NCBI GenBank assembly: GCA_964589785.1
Contig: CAZPUQ010000001.1
Span: 434,001 to 498,000 of the forward strand
Reading direction: 5' to 3'
DNA from: JAGVSR01 sp964589785
Lineage (GTDB): Bacteria > Pseudomonadota > Alphaproteobacteria > Rhizobiales > Hyphomicrobiaceae
Length of the DNA stretch: 64,000 nt
The notes beneath the pieces are model-generated. The model was not told where the DNA came from. It worked only from the letters and a program-made list of their open reading frames with translations, and did not search any database. Made by a program: the position numbers and the translations under genes. Positions 46,851 to 55,204 of this stretch are shown piece by piece (within the stretch, counting starts at the first letter, position 1; every line of letters starts with the position of its first letter).

Positions 46851-47045
46851 TCAACGTCCTTGCGATTCCGCGAAGCACTCCTGAAGCAGATGCCGCTCCA
46901 GAACCAAGAGCGCGGAGGGGACGTCCGCGCCGCGGGCGCGAAACTCGCGTATGCGCCTCTGCACCAGAACATACGCCAACCGCAGGTCTTCGTGCCGATC
47001 TATCTGCTCATGGAATTCCGCAATCTCGCTCTGCATCTGCTTCAT
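46851..47045 (-). CDS. small helical protein, 64 aa, unknown function
   Basis: A 64-residue, mostly helical protein (MQSEIAEFHEQIDRHEDLRL in its first third) with a leucine-rich C-terminus, LLVLERHLLQECFAES. Its heptad-like spacing suggests oligomerisation. The composition is much more protein-like than the other frames here. A near-perfect dyad at 47080-47099 lies 35 nt upstream and could be its operator. The ribosome site is weak. No family is recognised. Confidence 0.5.
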   Translation of the reverse strand: MKQMQSEIAEFHEQIDRHEDLRLAYVLVQRRIREFRARGADVPSALLVLERHLLQECFAESQGR

Positions 47046-47079
47046 GTCTGCTCATGCGGCCTTTCTGCTTCGAACGAGT

Positions 47080-47099
47080 GACAATATTTTTTCATTGTC
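47080..47099 (-). promoter_or_regulatory. AT-rich inverted repeat, possible operator
   Basis: GACAAT (47080-47085) and ATTGTC (47094-47099) flank an 8-nt AT-rich centre. The site is 35 nt upstream of the 64-residue helical protein and stands out in GC-rich DNA. It could bind a repressor or form a short hairpin with an A/T-rich loop. Confidence 0.4.
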
Positions 47100-47770
47100 C
47101 TCTGCCCGTAGGGGCCGCAACAAGCGCCGATTGGGACACCCAGCTATGCCGTCAGCGCCGGTCTGGAGTAATTCAGCAATTGCGATATTGCGTTGCAATA
47201 GAAGAGGTCGCCACGCTGTCAAATTAGGTGCAATGCAGCATTCGCCCGCGCGCAAGCTCGAAACGCCTTGACATTCAGCCCCGTCAGGCAAAAATCCAAA
47301 CAGCGTGATGCCGGCGCTTCCATGGATGGGGCTCGCGATTTCAATCCAGAGCGGCCATTGGGGAAGTACCCGAGGTTGCGAGGCCGGCACCGCGAGGATC
47401 GGCAGTGAGGTGAGAGACGATGACCCTTCAAGCTGTCATCTCGGACCTCGCGTCGAAGCGAAACCCGGGCTTTGCCGGCTAGCTGCAGTAGATCGATCGC
47501 GCTGGCCAAGTCGAACTCGTCACGTGCTGGCGATCCTAAATGCAGGGCTCTGAGATCCTGACCGGACCTCGGAGCCTTGCCTTTTGAGGGGGCGCGTCCT
47601 CGCGCCAACGCGCGCGCCGGCGCGGCCGGCCCGGGTTCGCCGTAGGCGATTGAGGCAAATCACTGTACGTTCCGACCTGCGTCAGAGTGATGCGTCGCGC
47701 CCCGCATCCCGCCGGCGGCGCCTGGATGCCAAGCGATGCAGTGCCGCGTTGTCCCAACGGAGAACAACAC
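47100..47770. other. gene-poor region before the GlsB-type gene
   Basis: 671 nt in which no frame combines a start, a ribosome site and protein-like composition. The longest frame (minus, 47219-47608) is Arg/Ser-rich and unlike any family I know. The DNA at 47100-47350 has a lower GC content than the rest of the window and could be remnant or transferred sequence. The stretch just before 47771 (CCAACGGAGAACAACAC) supplies the ribosome site of the next gene. Confidence 0.35.
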
Positions 47771-48022
47771 ATGGCTATCGAATCTCTGCTTATTTGGCTT
47801 GTGATTGGTGCGATTGCCGGCTGGCTCGCCGGTCAGATCATGAAGGGTGGCGGTTTCGGTCTCGTCGGCGACATCGTCGTCGGCATCGTCGGTGCGGTCG
47901 TCGGCGGCTGGCTCTTTCCGCGCCTGGGCCTGCTCATCGGCGGCGGCATGCTGGGCGAAATCCTGAATGCCGTGATCGGCGCATGTATCGTTCTTTTCCT
48001 GCTCCGCTTGGTGAACCGCTAG
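47771..48022 (+). CDS. GlsB/YeaQ/YmgE family membrane stress protein
   Basis: An 83-residue membrane protein with three hydrophobic segments and the family's glycine-rich signature: WLVIGAIAGWLAGQIMKGGG (residues 9-28), then GDIVVGIVGAVVGGWL. The family is called 'transglycosylase-associated' but has no shown enzyme activity; many members are induced by general stress. ATG 47771 follows CGGAGAAC. It is a single gene, convergent with the TetR gene across a GC-rich hairpin. Confidence 0.9.
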   Translation: MAIESLLIWLVIGAIAGWLAGQIMKGGGFGLVGDIVVGIVGAVVGGWLFPRLGLLIGGGMLGEILNAVIGACIVLFLLRLVNR

Positions 48023-48116
48023 CATCGGGGATGGGCTGGCTGGCGACGTGCTCGTCAAGGCATTGAGAGCATCGGCGCCCCAGCTCTTCGCCTGCTTCCC
48101 GCACATGATTTGAGAC

Positions 48117-48146
48117 GCGGGCCCCGTCGCCGTGCGGCGGGCCCCC
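48117..48146. terminator. GC-rich hairpin between convergent genes
   Basis: CGCCG (48128-48132) pairs with CGGCG (48135-48139) and outer GGGCC elements extend the stem, ending in a run of C (about 48142-48149). It lacks a U-tract, so it is a weak candidate for a shared transcription stop between the GlsB-type gene and the TetR gene. Confidence 0.35.
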
Positions 48147-48152
48147 CCCGGG

Positions 48153-48728
48153 TCATGGCCGATCGTCCGCCAGGATGGCCCGCAGCGCATGCGCGACCTG
48201 CTGCTCGAGCGCGCCGCCCTCGCTGTCGCGAAGCGACTCCAGCCGCAGCGCGTGTTTCAGGATCGCAACCCCGATCATGAAGGCGGCCGCCAGCGTCGCG
48301 GCGCGTCCTTCCGGCGGTCTGGCAATCTTCGCCGCGAGCGGCGCGACAACGTCCTTCTCCAGGTGAATGCGCAGAAGAGGCGCGGCGGCGGGGCTGAGCA
48401 GGGAGCGCACGATGATGTCGAGAGGCGCAACCTGATCTGCGCGCGCCGCGCGCCGGGAGAAGAGCCGCCCCGCAAGCGCATCGGCCAGGTCGCCTGAAGC
48501 GTCATCCAGAAACTTGCGCGTCGCGAGCGCTTCCGTCAGCGCTTCCTCGAACAGCCGCTCCTTGCTGCCGAAGCAGCGGTGGACATAGGCAACGTCGACG
48601 CCGACGTCGGCGGCGATGTCGCGCAGTCCGGTGTCCTCGTAGGAATGCCGCGAAAACCGCAGCATCGCCGCGTCGAGGATGCGCTCCCGGGTATCCGTCC
48701 TTGAGGGTTTCAGCGGTCGGGCGCACAT
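48153..48728 (-). CDS. TetR family transcriptional regulator
   Basis: A 191-residue repressor. The N-terminal helix-turn-helix (about residues 14-60) reads RERILDAAMLRFSRHSYEDT, then LRDIAADVGVDVAYVHRCFGSKERLFEEAL, the TetR signature with FGSKERLF. The C-terminal ligand-binding domain is variable. It is transcribed away from the HlyD-RbbA-YhhJ-type operon and almost certainly controls it and itself through the palindrome at 48783-48800. ATG 48728 is preferred over the longer frame, which would cover the operator. Confidence 0.9.
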   Translation of the reverse strand: MCARPLKPSRTDTRERILDAAMLRFSRHSYEDTGLRDIAADVGVDVAYVHRCFGSKERLFEEALTEALATRKFLDDASGDLADALAGRLFSRRAARADQVAPLDIIVRSLLSPAAAPLLRIHLEKDVVAPLAAKIARPPEGRAATLAAAFMIGVAILKHALRLESLRDSEGGALEQQVAHALRAILADDRP

Positions 48729-48782
48729 GGAGAAGGAGCCTTGGCCGTGGCCGTCTGAGCTGCGTGAGACTAGCGCACCGCC

Positions 48783-48800
48783 CGTCAACGATAGTTGACG
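48783..48800. promoter_or_regulatory. palindromic operator between the TetR gene and the efflux operon
   Basis: CGTCAAC-GATA-GTTGACG is a perfect 7-bp dyad with a 4-nt centre. A second, partly overlapping dyad, TTGA-CGTCCA-TCAA (48795-48808), follows at once. The site lies 55 nt from the TetR start and 66 nt from the HlyD-type start, the expected place for autoregulation. Confidence 0.65.
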
Positions 48801-48865
48801 TCCATCAAGGTCGAGACGTAACTGCCGGGCTAGCAGAGTACGGCGGTGCGAAAAGAGGGCCTGTC

Positions 48866-49960
48866 ATGAGCGAAGGATCTCCGCCTGCGTGGTGGTCGGG
48901 CCGGACCGGACGGCGGCTTCTCGCGCTGGCTTTGCTTTTGGTGCTCGGCGGCTGCCTCGCCTGGCTGCGCTACGAGACGAACCGCACCGCCGAGGGCATC
49001 GCGAGCGGCAACGGCCGCATCGAGGCGACCGAGATCGACGTGTCGTCGAAGATCCCGGGCAGGATCAAGGAGATCCTGGCGAAGGAAGGGGATTTCGTGC
49101 GGGCGGGCGAGGTGCTCGCGAAGATGGACACGCTCGGCCTGGAAGCCCAGCACAGGGAAGCGTTGGCGCAGCACCGGCGGGCGCTGATCGCCGTCGAGAC
49201 CGCCAAATCGCTCGTCGTGCAGCGCAAGTCCGAGAAGGACGCCGCGATGGCCGTCGTCGCGCAGCGCAAGGCGGAGCAGATCGCGGCCACCAACCGGTTC
49301 GCCCGGACCGAGGCGCTCGCCGCCAAGAACGTCACGTCGCAGCAGATCCTGGATGACGATCGCGCCAGGATGGAAAGCTCCAATGCCGCGATCAACGCCG
49401 CGCAAGCGCAGGTGGCGGCGACCGAGGCGGCCATCGGTGCGGCCCAATCTGCGGTGGTCACCGCCGAGGCGGCCGTGGAAGCGGCGAAGGCGACCGTGGA
49501 GCGTCTGCAGGTCGATATCGACGACAGCATCCTGCGGTCGCCCCGCGACGGGCGGGTGCAATACCGTGTCGCCGAGCCGGGCGAGGTCGTGGCCGCCGGC
49601 GGGCGCGTCTTGAACCTCGTCGATCTGAGCGAGGTCTACATGGTCTTCTTTCTGCCGACCGAGCAGGCGGGCCGCCTGGCCATCGGCGGGGAGGTGCGCA
49701 TCGTGCTCGACGCCGCGCCCCGCTATGTCGTTCCGGCCAACGTGTCGTATGTCGCCGACGTCGCCCAGTTCACGCCCAAGACGGTCGAGACGGCCGAGGA
49801 GCGGCAGAAGCTGATGTTTCGCGTCAAGGCGCGCATCTCGCCCGAGCTGCTGCGCAAGTACATCGACCGCGTGAAGACCGGCCTGCCGGGCGTGGCCTAT
49901 GTCCGCATCGATCCCAAGGCCGAGTGGCCCGAGGCGATCGCCGAGGTCCTTGTTCCATGA
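48866..49960 (+). CDS. HlyD-type periplasmic adaptor (membrane fusion protein)
   Basis: A 364-residue adaptor with an N-terminal anchor helix (about residues 17-33, with a Cys at GGCLAW). It shows the biotinyl-lipoyl half-motifs (GRIEATEIDVSSKIPGRIKE and DSILRSPRDGRVQYRVAEPG), a long alpha-helical hairpin (about 92-215) and a beta-barrel domain. It resembles YhiI/YbhG, which link an ABC pump to the outer membrane. It overlaps the next gene as ATGA. GAGGGCCTGTC precedes ATG 48866. Confidence 0.9.
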   Translation: MSEGSPPAWWSGRTGRRLLALALLLVLGGCLAWLRYETNRTAEGIASGNGRIEATEIDVSSKIPGRIKEILAKEGDFVRAGEVLAKMDTLGLEAQHREALAQHRRALIAVETAKSLVVQRKSEKDAAMAVVAQRKAEQIAATNRFARTEALAAKNVTSQQILDDDRARMESSNAAINAAQAQVAATEAAIGAAQSAVVTAEAAVEAAKATVERLQVDIDDSILRSPRDGRVQYRVAEPGEVVAAGGRVLNLVDLSEVYMVFFLPTEQAGRLAIGGEVRIVLDAAPRYVVPANVSYVADVAQFTPKTVETAEERQKLMFRVKARISPELLRKYIDRVKTGLPGVAYVRIDPKAEWPEAIAEVLVP

Positions 49961-52803
49961 GCGCGGACGCGCCCCGGGGCGGCCTCGCTGGGACCGGCCC
50001 GGCCGTGGTCCGCCCCGGTGATCGCCCCGTGGTTCGTCTCAGGGATGTCTCGCTCACTTACGGCAGGGTCCGCGCCCTTGACGGCATCACGCTCGACGTG
50101 CCGGCCGAATGCATGGTCGGCATCATCGGCCCCGACGGCGTCGGCAAGTCGAGCCTGCTGTCGCTCGTCGCGGGCGCCCGCGTCGTCCCGCAGGGGCGGA
50201 TCGAGGTTCTGGGCGGCGACATCGCCGATGCGACGCACCGCCGGCTCGCCTGTCCGCGCATCGCCTACATGCCGCAGGGCCTCGGCAAGAACCTCTATCC
50301 GACGCTGTCGGTGTTCGAGAACGTGGACTACTTCGGACGGCTGTTCGGCCACGAGACCGCCGAGCGCAACCGGCGGATCGCGGATTTGCTCGCCACGACG
50401 GGCCTGGCGCCGTTCGCGGACCGCCCGACCGGCAAGCTCTCCGGCGGCATGAAGCAGAAGCTCGGGCTCTGCTGCGCTCTCATCCACGATCCCGACCTGC
50501 TCATTCTCGACGAGCCGACGACGGGCGTCGATCCGCTTTCCCGCCGCCAGTTCTGGGAGCTGATCGAGGCGCTGCGTCGCGACCGCCCCGGCATGAGCGT
50601 CATCGTGTCCACGGCCTACATGGAGGAGGCGGCCCGTTTCGACTGGCTCATCGCGATGGACGAAGGCCGCGTGCTCGCGACGGGCACGCCGGCCGAGATC
50701 CTCGCCAGGACCGGCGCTGAGACCCTCGACGACGCCTTCATTGCGCTGCTTCCGGAGGAGAAGCGCAAGGCGCATGCGGAGGTCGTCATTCCGCCCCGCG
50801 ACGCCGAGCTCGACGGGAGCGTGGCCATCGAGGCGCTGAACCTCACCAAGCGGTTCGGCGATTTCGTCGCCGTCGACGATGTCAGCTTCCGCATCGAGCG
50901 CGGCGAGATCTTCGGCTTCCTCGGATCGAACGGCTGCGGCAAGACGACGACCATGAAGATGCTGACCGGCCTTCTCCCCGCCAGCGGCGGCACGGCCCGC
51001 CTGTTCGGCCGCAAGGTCGATCCCGGCGACATGGCGGTGCGCCGGCGCGTCGGGTACATGTCGCAGACCTTCTCGCTCTATGCGGAGCTGACGGTCTTCC
51101 AGAACCTCGATCTCCACGCCCGCCTGTTCGGATTGCCGGCGGAGACGATCCCGGCGCGGATTGCCGAGATGGCCCGGCGCTTCGATCTCGCGCAAGTCAT
51201 GGACGCTTTCCCGGACGACCTGCCGCTCGGCGTGCGCCAGCGCCTGTCGCTCGCCGTCGCGATGATCCACTCGCCCGAGGTCCTGATCCTCGACGAGCCG
51301 ACGTCGGGCGTCGATCCGATCGCGCGCGACGCCTTCTGGCAGATCCTGTCGGACCTGTCGCGCCAGGACAAGGTCACCATCTTCGTCTCGACCCATTTCA
51401 TGAACGAGGCGGAGCGCTGCGACCGGATCTCGCTGATGCACGCCGGCAAGGTCCTGGTCAGCGATGCTCCGGCCGCGATCATGAAAGAGCGCGGCGCCGC
51501 GACGCTCGACGAGGCGTTCGTCGCCTATCTGGCGGATGCCACGTCGCCTGAGGCGGCCGGCATGGTGGGGGACCCCGAGGCGGCCGGTCCGACACGGGCC
51601 GCGACGGTGCGGGAGGGGGCCGAGGCGATCGGACCGCCCGGCGACCGAGCGCCTGCGGGGCCGGAGACCGGGCGGCGGTTCGATTACCGCCGCATGTTCG
51701 CATGCACGCGCCGAGAGGCGCTGGAACTCAGGCGCGATCCCATCCGGCTGGCGCTCGCCACCATCGGCAGCCTCATCCTCATGTTCGTGATGGGGTACGG
51801 CATCAACTTCGACATCGAGAACCTGTCCTTCGCCGTTCTCGACCGCGACGACACGACGACGAGCCGCAGCTACACGCTCGAGATCGCGGGGTCGCGCTAC
51901 TTCACCGAAAAGGCGCCGATCCTGGACTATCAGGATCTCGACCGCCGGATGCGCAATGGCGAGCTGAGCCTCGCGCTCGAGATCCCGCCCAACTTCGCGC
52001 GCGATCTCGCCCGCGGCAAGACCGTGTCGGTCGGCGCGTGGATCGACGGCGCCATGCCGGCCCGCGCCGAGACGGTGCGCGGCTACGTCCAGGGGATGCA
52101 CGCGAGCTGGCTGCTGCGGCAGGCTCGCGAGACCTACGGCGAGGAAGCTGTGGCCGGCAACGCCAATATCGAGGTGCGCTTCCGGTACAATCCCGACAAC
52201 AAGAGCCTCATCGCCATGGTGCCGGCCGTCATTCCGCTGCTGCTCATGTTGATTCCCGCCATGCTGGCGGCCCTCAGCGTCGTCCGGGAAAAAGAGCTGG
52301 GCTCGATCATCAACTTCTACGTCACGCCCGTCACGCGGCTGGAATTCCTGCTCGGCAAGCAGCTTCCCTACATCGGCCTCGCCATGATGAGCTTCTTCAC
52401 GCTCGTTGCCTTCGCGGTCTTCGTCTTTCGCATCCCGTTCACCGGCAGCTTTGCGGCGATCACGAGTGCGGCGTTCCTCTACGTCATCGCCGCCACGGGG
52501 ATGGGCCTTCTCATCTCGACATTCATGAGGAGCCAGAGCGCGGCGATCTTCGGGACGGCGCTCCTCACCCTCGTTCCGGCCGTCCAGTATTCGGGCATCA
52601 TCGATCCCGTCACCTCGCTCGAGGGCGCCGGCGCGCTCATCGGCCGGATCTATCCGACCACCCATTTCGTGACGATCTCGCGCGGCACGTTTTCCAAGGC
52701 GCTTGGGTTCGGCGATCTGCAAGCGGCGTTCCTGCCGCTCGCCATCGCGGGGGTGACGCTCGTGGGCGTGGCGGCCGCACTCCTGAAGAAGCAGGCGACC
52801 TGA
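49957..52803 (+). CDS. RbbA-type fused ABC transporter (two ATPase domains plus permease)
   Basis: A 948-residue protein with two ATPase domains in tandem and a C-terminal ABC-2 permease, the layout of RbbA/YhiH. NBD1 has Walker A GPDGVGKSS (about residues 58-66) and signature LSGGMKQK (about 161). NBD2 has Walker A GSNGCGKTT (about 324) and Walker B VLILDEPTSGVD, but a degenerate signature LPLGVRQR (about 423). The permease (about 590-948) holds a large periplasmic loop and six helices with the ABC-2 motif AALSVVREKELGSI. It likely exports drugs or envelope stressors with the neighbouring adaptor and permease. Confidence 0.92.
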   Translation: MSADAPRGGLAGTGPAVVRPGDRPVVRLRDVSLTYGRVRALDGITLDVPAECMVGIIGPDGVGKSSLLSLVAGARVVPQGRIEVLGGDIADATHRRLACPRIAYMPQGLGKNLYPTLSVFENVDYFGRLFGHETAERNRRIADLLATTGLAPFADRPTGKLSGGMKQKLGLCCALIHDPDLLILDEPTTGVDPLSRRQFWELIEALRRDRPGMSVIVSTAYMEEAARFDWLIAMDEGRVLATGTPAEILARTGAETLDDAFIALLPEEKRKAHAEVVIPPRDAELDGSVAIEALNLTKRFGDFVAVDDVSFRIERGEIFGFLGSNGCGKTTTMKMLTGLLPASGGTARLFGRKVDPGDMAVRRRVGYMSQTFSLYAELTVFQNLDLHARLFGLPAETIPARIAEMARRFDLAQVMDAFPDDLPLGVRQRLSLAVAMIHSPEVLILDEPTSGVDPIARDAFWQILSDLSRQDKVTIFVSTHFMNEAERCDRISLMHAGKVLVSDAPAAIMKERGAATLDEAFVAYLADATSPEAAGMVGDPEAAGPTRAATVREGAEAIGPPGDRAPAGPETGRRFDYRRMFACTRREALELRRDPIRLALATIGSLILMFVMGYGINFDIENLSFAVLDRDDTTTSRSYTLEIAGSRYFTEKAPILDYQDLDRRMRNGELSLALEIPPNFARDLARGKTVSVGAWIDGAMPARAETVRGYVQGMHASWLLRQARETYGEEAVAGNANIEVRFRYNPDNKSLIAMVPAVIPLLLMLIPAMLAALSVVREKELGSIINFYVTPVTRLEFLLGKQLPYIGLAMMSFFTLVAFAVFVFRIPFTGSFAAITSAAFLYVIAATGMGLLISTFMRSQSAAIFGTALLTLVPAVQYSGIIDPVTSLEGAGALIGRIYPTTHFVTISRGTFSKALGFGDLQAAFLPLAIAGVTLVGVAAALLKKQAT

Positions 52804-52804
52804 C

Positions 52805-53917
52805 ATGCGGCTCTCCAACGTCCTCAATCTCGGCATCAAGGAGCTGCGCGGCCTCGTGCGCGAGCCGATGCTGCTGGCGATGATTGCCTACGCCTTCACC
52901 CTGCAGATCTACATGGCCTCGCGCGCGATGCCGGAGACCTTGAACCGCGCGCCCATCGCGGTCGTGGACGAAGACCAGTCTCCGCTCTCCTCGCGGATCG
53001 TCACGGCGTTCTATCCGCCGTACTTCTCGACGCCGCGGCTTATCTCGCAGCACGAGATGGACACGCGCATGGATGCCGGCCTCGACACGTTCGCGCTCGA
53101 TATTCCGCCGAATTTCCAGCGCGATCTCCTGTCGGGCCGGACGCCGGCCATCCAGTTGAACGTCGATGCGACGCGGGCGCGCCAGGCGTACACGGGCGCC
53201 GGCTACACGCAGGCGATCGTGACGGGCGAGATCGCGGAATTCATCGAACGCCACCGGAGCGCGGAACGCCTCCCCGTCGATCTGGAGCTGAGGGTGCGCT
53301 TCAACCAGGAGCTTAACTCGTCCTGGTTCGGCGCCATCCATCACGTCATCAACTCGATCACGATGCTCTCGATCATCCTGACCGGGGCGGCGCTCATGCG
53401 CGAGCGCGAGCACGGCACCATCGAGCACCTGCTCGTCATGCCCGTGACGCCGACCGAGATCATGGTGAGCAAGATCGCGTCGATGGGCCTAGTCGTGTTC
53501 GTGGCGGCCGGCATCGCGGTGTCGGTCGTGGTCCAGGGCCTGCTCGGCGTGCCGATCCACGGCTCGATCGGACTGTTCCTGGCCGGCGTCGCGGTCTATC
53601 TGTTCGCCATGACGTCGCTCGGCATCTTCCTCGCGACGGTCGCCGGCTCGATGCCGCAGTTCGGCCTGCTCCTCATTCTCATTCTGCTGCCGCTCAACAT
53701 GCTGTCGGGCGGCGTCACGCCGCGGGAGAGCATGCCGCAGATCATCCAGACCATCATGCTGGCGGCGCCCAACACCCACTTCACGATGCTCGCCCAGGCG
53801 ATCCTGTTTCGCGGCGCCGGACTGGCGGAGGTGTGGCCGCAGCTCGCCGCTCTGCTCGCGATCGGCAGCGCGCTCTTCGGCTTCTCGCTGCGGCGCTTCC
53901 GGGCGTTCCTACAGTAG
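52805..53917 (+). CDS. ABC-2 type permease (YhhJ/YbhR-like)
   Basis: A 370-residue inner-membrane permease with an N-terminal helix, a periplasmic domain (about residues 35-175) and five to six C-terminal helices. The ABC-2 motif ALMREREHGTIEHLLVMPVTP is present. It probably pairs with the permease half of the RbbA-type protein to form the pore, and lies 1 nt after it. The last gene of the TetR-controlled efflux operon, it is followed by a structured intergenic element. Confidence 0.92.
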   Translation: MRLSNVLNLGIKELRGLVREPMLLAMIAYAFTLQIYMASRAMPETLNRAPIAVVDEDQSPLSSRIVTAFYPPYFSTPRLISQHEMDTRMDAGLDTFALDIPPNFQRDLLSGRTPAIQLNVDATRARQAYTGAGYTQAIVTGEIAEFIERHRSAERLPVDLELRVRFNQELNSSWFGAIHHVINSITMLSIILTGAALMREREHGTIEHLLVMPVTPTEIMVSKIASMGLVVFVAAGIAVSVVVQGLLGVPIHGSIGLFLAGVAVYLFAMTSLGIFLATVAGSMPQFGLLLILILLPLNMLSGGVTPRESMPQIIQTIMLAAPNTHFTMLAQAILFRGAGLAEVWPQLAALLAIGSALFGFSLRRFRAFLQ

Positions 53918-53936
53918 CGGTGCGCCCGCACCCAAA

Positions 53937-54012
53937 GGGGCAGGCGAACCGCCGGGTGCCGTCAGCGGGCTGACGCCCGATCGATCGGCTCGCTCCGGAG
54001 GGTTCGCCTGCC
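53937..54012. terminator. multi-branched structured element between convergent genes
   Basis: GGCAGGCGAACC (53939-53950) is perfectly complementary to GGTTCGCCTGCC (54001-54012), closing a 50-nt interior. The interior holds two hairpins: CGTCAGC-GG-GCTGACG (about 53960-53975) and the palindrome CCGATCGATCGG (53978-53989). The result is a three-way-junction fold of about 75 nt, followed by TTTCCC. It probably ends both convergent transcripts, but the extra helices are more than a simple terminator needs. Confidence 0.6.
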
Positions 54013-54027
54013 TTTCCCGTCACGCCG

Positions 54028-54519
54028 TCAGGCCGCGGCCTCCTTGTTGAGCCGCCGCTCGGCGAGCTTCGTCAGCTTCTGGTCGGCGCCATATTCTTCC
54101 TTCAGCGTCTTGCCGAGGATTTGCGCCGCGTCTTTGTGGCCCATGAGCTCGGCCCACGACACGAGCGTGCCGTAGCGGGTGATCTCGTAGTGCTCCACCG
54201 CCTGGGCGCTGGCGATGATGCCCGCGTCGCACGTATCGGGATCCTTGATGTCGGCGAGGAGGTCGTTGCCTTCCTTCAGGATGCCGTCGATCCCCGGGCA
54301 TTTCTTGGCGGTGGGCTTCTCGTCGAGCAGGGCGAAGACCTCCTCCAGGCGTGCAACCTGCTGGGTGGTCTCCTCCAGGTGCGCTTCCAGCGCCCGGGTG
54401 AGCTCGCTGCTGTCGGTCTGCTTGATGAGCTTCGGCAGCGTCTTCACGATCTGCTTCTCGACGTAATAGACATCCTGCAGGGTGTGCAGGAAGAGGTCCT
54501 TCAGGTTCTCGATCGTCAT
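54028..54519 (-). CDS. YciF/DUF892 family ferritin-like stress protein
   Basis: A 163-residue four-helix-bundle protein. MTIENLKDLFLHTLQDVYYVEKQI at its start, and Glu/His pairs in EAHLEETTQQVARLE and AVEHYEITRYGTLVSWAE, are typical ferritin-like ligands. YciF-type proteins are induced by stress and dimerise; their activity is unclear. The upstream DNA repeats GCTCCTGTGGG(G/A)T twice (54525-54550), giving a duplicated AGGAG before the start on the coding strand. It lies 172 nt after the DUF2383 gene and probably shares its stress promoter. Confidence 0.9.
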   Translation of the reverse strand: MTIENLKDLFLHTLQDVYYVEKQIVKTLPKLIKQTDSSELTRALEAHLEETTQQVARLEEVFALLDEKPTAKKCPGIDGILKEGNDLLADIKDPDTCDAGIIASAQAVEHYEITRYGTLVSWAELMGHKDAAQILGKTLKEEYGADQKLTKLAERRLNKEAAA

Positions 54520-54590
54520 GGGCTTGCTCCTGTGGGGTGCTCCTGTGGGATGCTTGGGATGCTCTCGAAAATCCGTTGCGGTGTCGGGGT

Positions 54591-54624
54591 GGAGGCGAGC
54601 CACGGGGGGAAGTGGCTCGCCTCC
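54591..54624. promoter_or_regulatory. 13-bp hairpin in the DUF2383-YciF spacer
   Basis: GGAGGCGAGCCAC (54591-54603) pairs perfectly with GTGGCTCGCCTCC (54612-54624) around an 8-nt G-rich loop. No U-tract follows on the coding (minus) strand, so it is not a clear terminator. It may stabilise the upstream mRNA or set the level of the downstream gene. Confidence 0.5.
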
Positions 54625-54691
54625 CTGCAGGCAGTGTCGGTCGGGGGGATGACGGGGTGCCTGCAGTAACGGGGTCAACTGTGATGCAGCT

Positions 54692-55138
54692 TCACGCGGC
54701 CTTGCGCAGCCGCCGCTCCATCTCTGCCATGCGCTCGACGAGCGCGGCGCGCTGCCGGGCGAGGACGTCGCGCGCCTGCGGCTCCGACACCTGAGGTTCC
54801 GTCAGTCGGATCGCCGCGTCGTACTGGTCGAGGATCTGGCGCTCGCCGTCGATCAGACCGGGGAGAATGGCCTCGTCGAGGTCCGAGATCATCGACTGAA
54901 GGCTGATGATGGTGCGTTGCACGGTCGAGCGCAGCGATCCGTCGTCATCGGGCTCGGCCCCCGCAGCCACCAGCAGTGGCTCCAGCTCGACGGCTGCCCC
55001 CTGACGCAGCGCAATCATGCTCTCGAACAGCGTCACCAGGCCCTGCGGACCGGCATCCTCGCGCGCTTCCTCATAGGCGTTGCGGCTATCGACCAGGGCG
55101 ACATGGAGCGCCGACAGGGCGTCGCGGTACTCGCTCAT
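54692..55138 (-). CDS. DUF2383 (PA2169-type) four-helix bundle protein
   Basis: A 148-residue all-helical protein starting SEYRDALSALHVALVDSRNAY and continuing with QGLVTLFESMIALRQGAAVELEPLL, the pattern of the DUF2383/PA2169 family related to ferritin-like bundles. Function unknown; members occur with YciF-type genes and under stress control. GAGGCCCC precedes ATG 55138. A perfect EcfG-type promoter lies 42 nt upstream (55180-55204). Confidence 0.82.
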   Translation of the reverse strand: MSEYRDALSALHVALVDSRNAYEEAREDAGPQGLVTLFESMIALRQGAAVELEPLLVAAGAEPDDDGSLRSTVQRTIISLQSMISDLDEAILPGLIDGERQILDQYDAAIRLTEPQVSEPQARDVLARQRAALVERMAEMERRLRKAA

Positions 55139-55179
55139 GGGGCCTCGCTTCCCTCCGTTCCGGGATCTCGTGATGCGAT

Positions 55180-55204
55180 AACGAAACGGGAGCCGTCGGG
55201 TTCC
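55180..55204 (-). promoter_or_regulatory. EcfG-type general stress promoter for the DUF2383-YciF genes
   Basis: Read on the minus strand this is GGAAC, a 16-nt spacer and CGTT, the consensus for the alphaproteobacterial ECF sigma EcfG. The -10 half ends 42 nt before the DUF2383 start. Confidence 0.75.

Noticed and set aside
47219..47608. A 129-residue minus-strand frame in the gene-poor region
   Set aside because: Arg/Ser/Leu-rich without a ribosome site or any recognisable pattern.
49897..52839. A 980-residue minus-strand frame opposite the RbbA-type gene
   Set aside because: Antisense shadow; the plus strand carries two intact ATPase domains.
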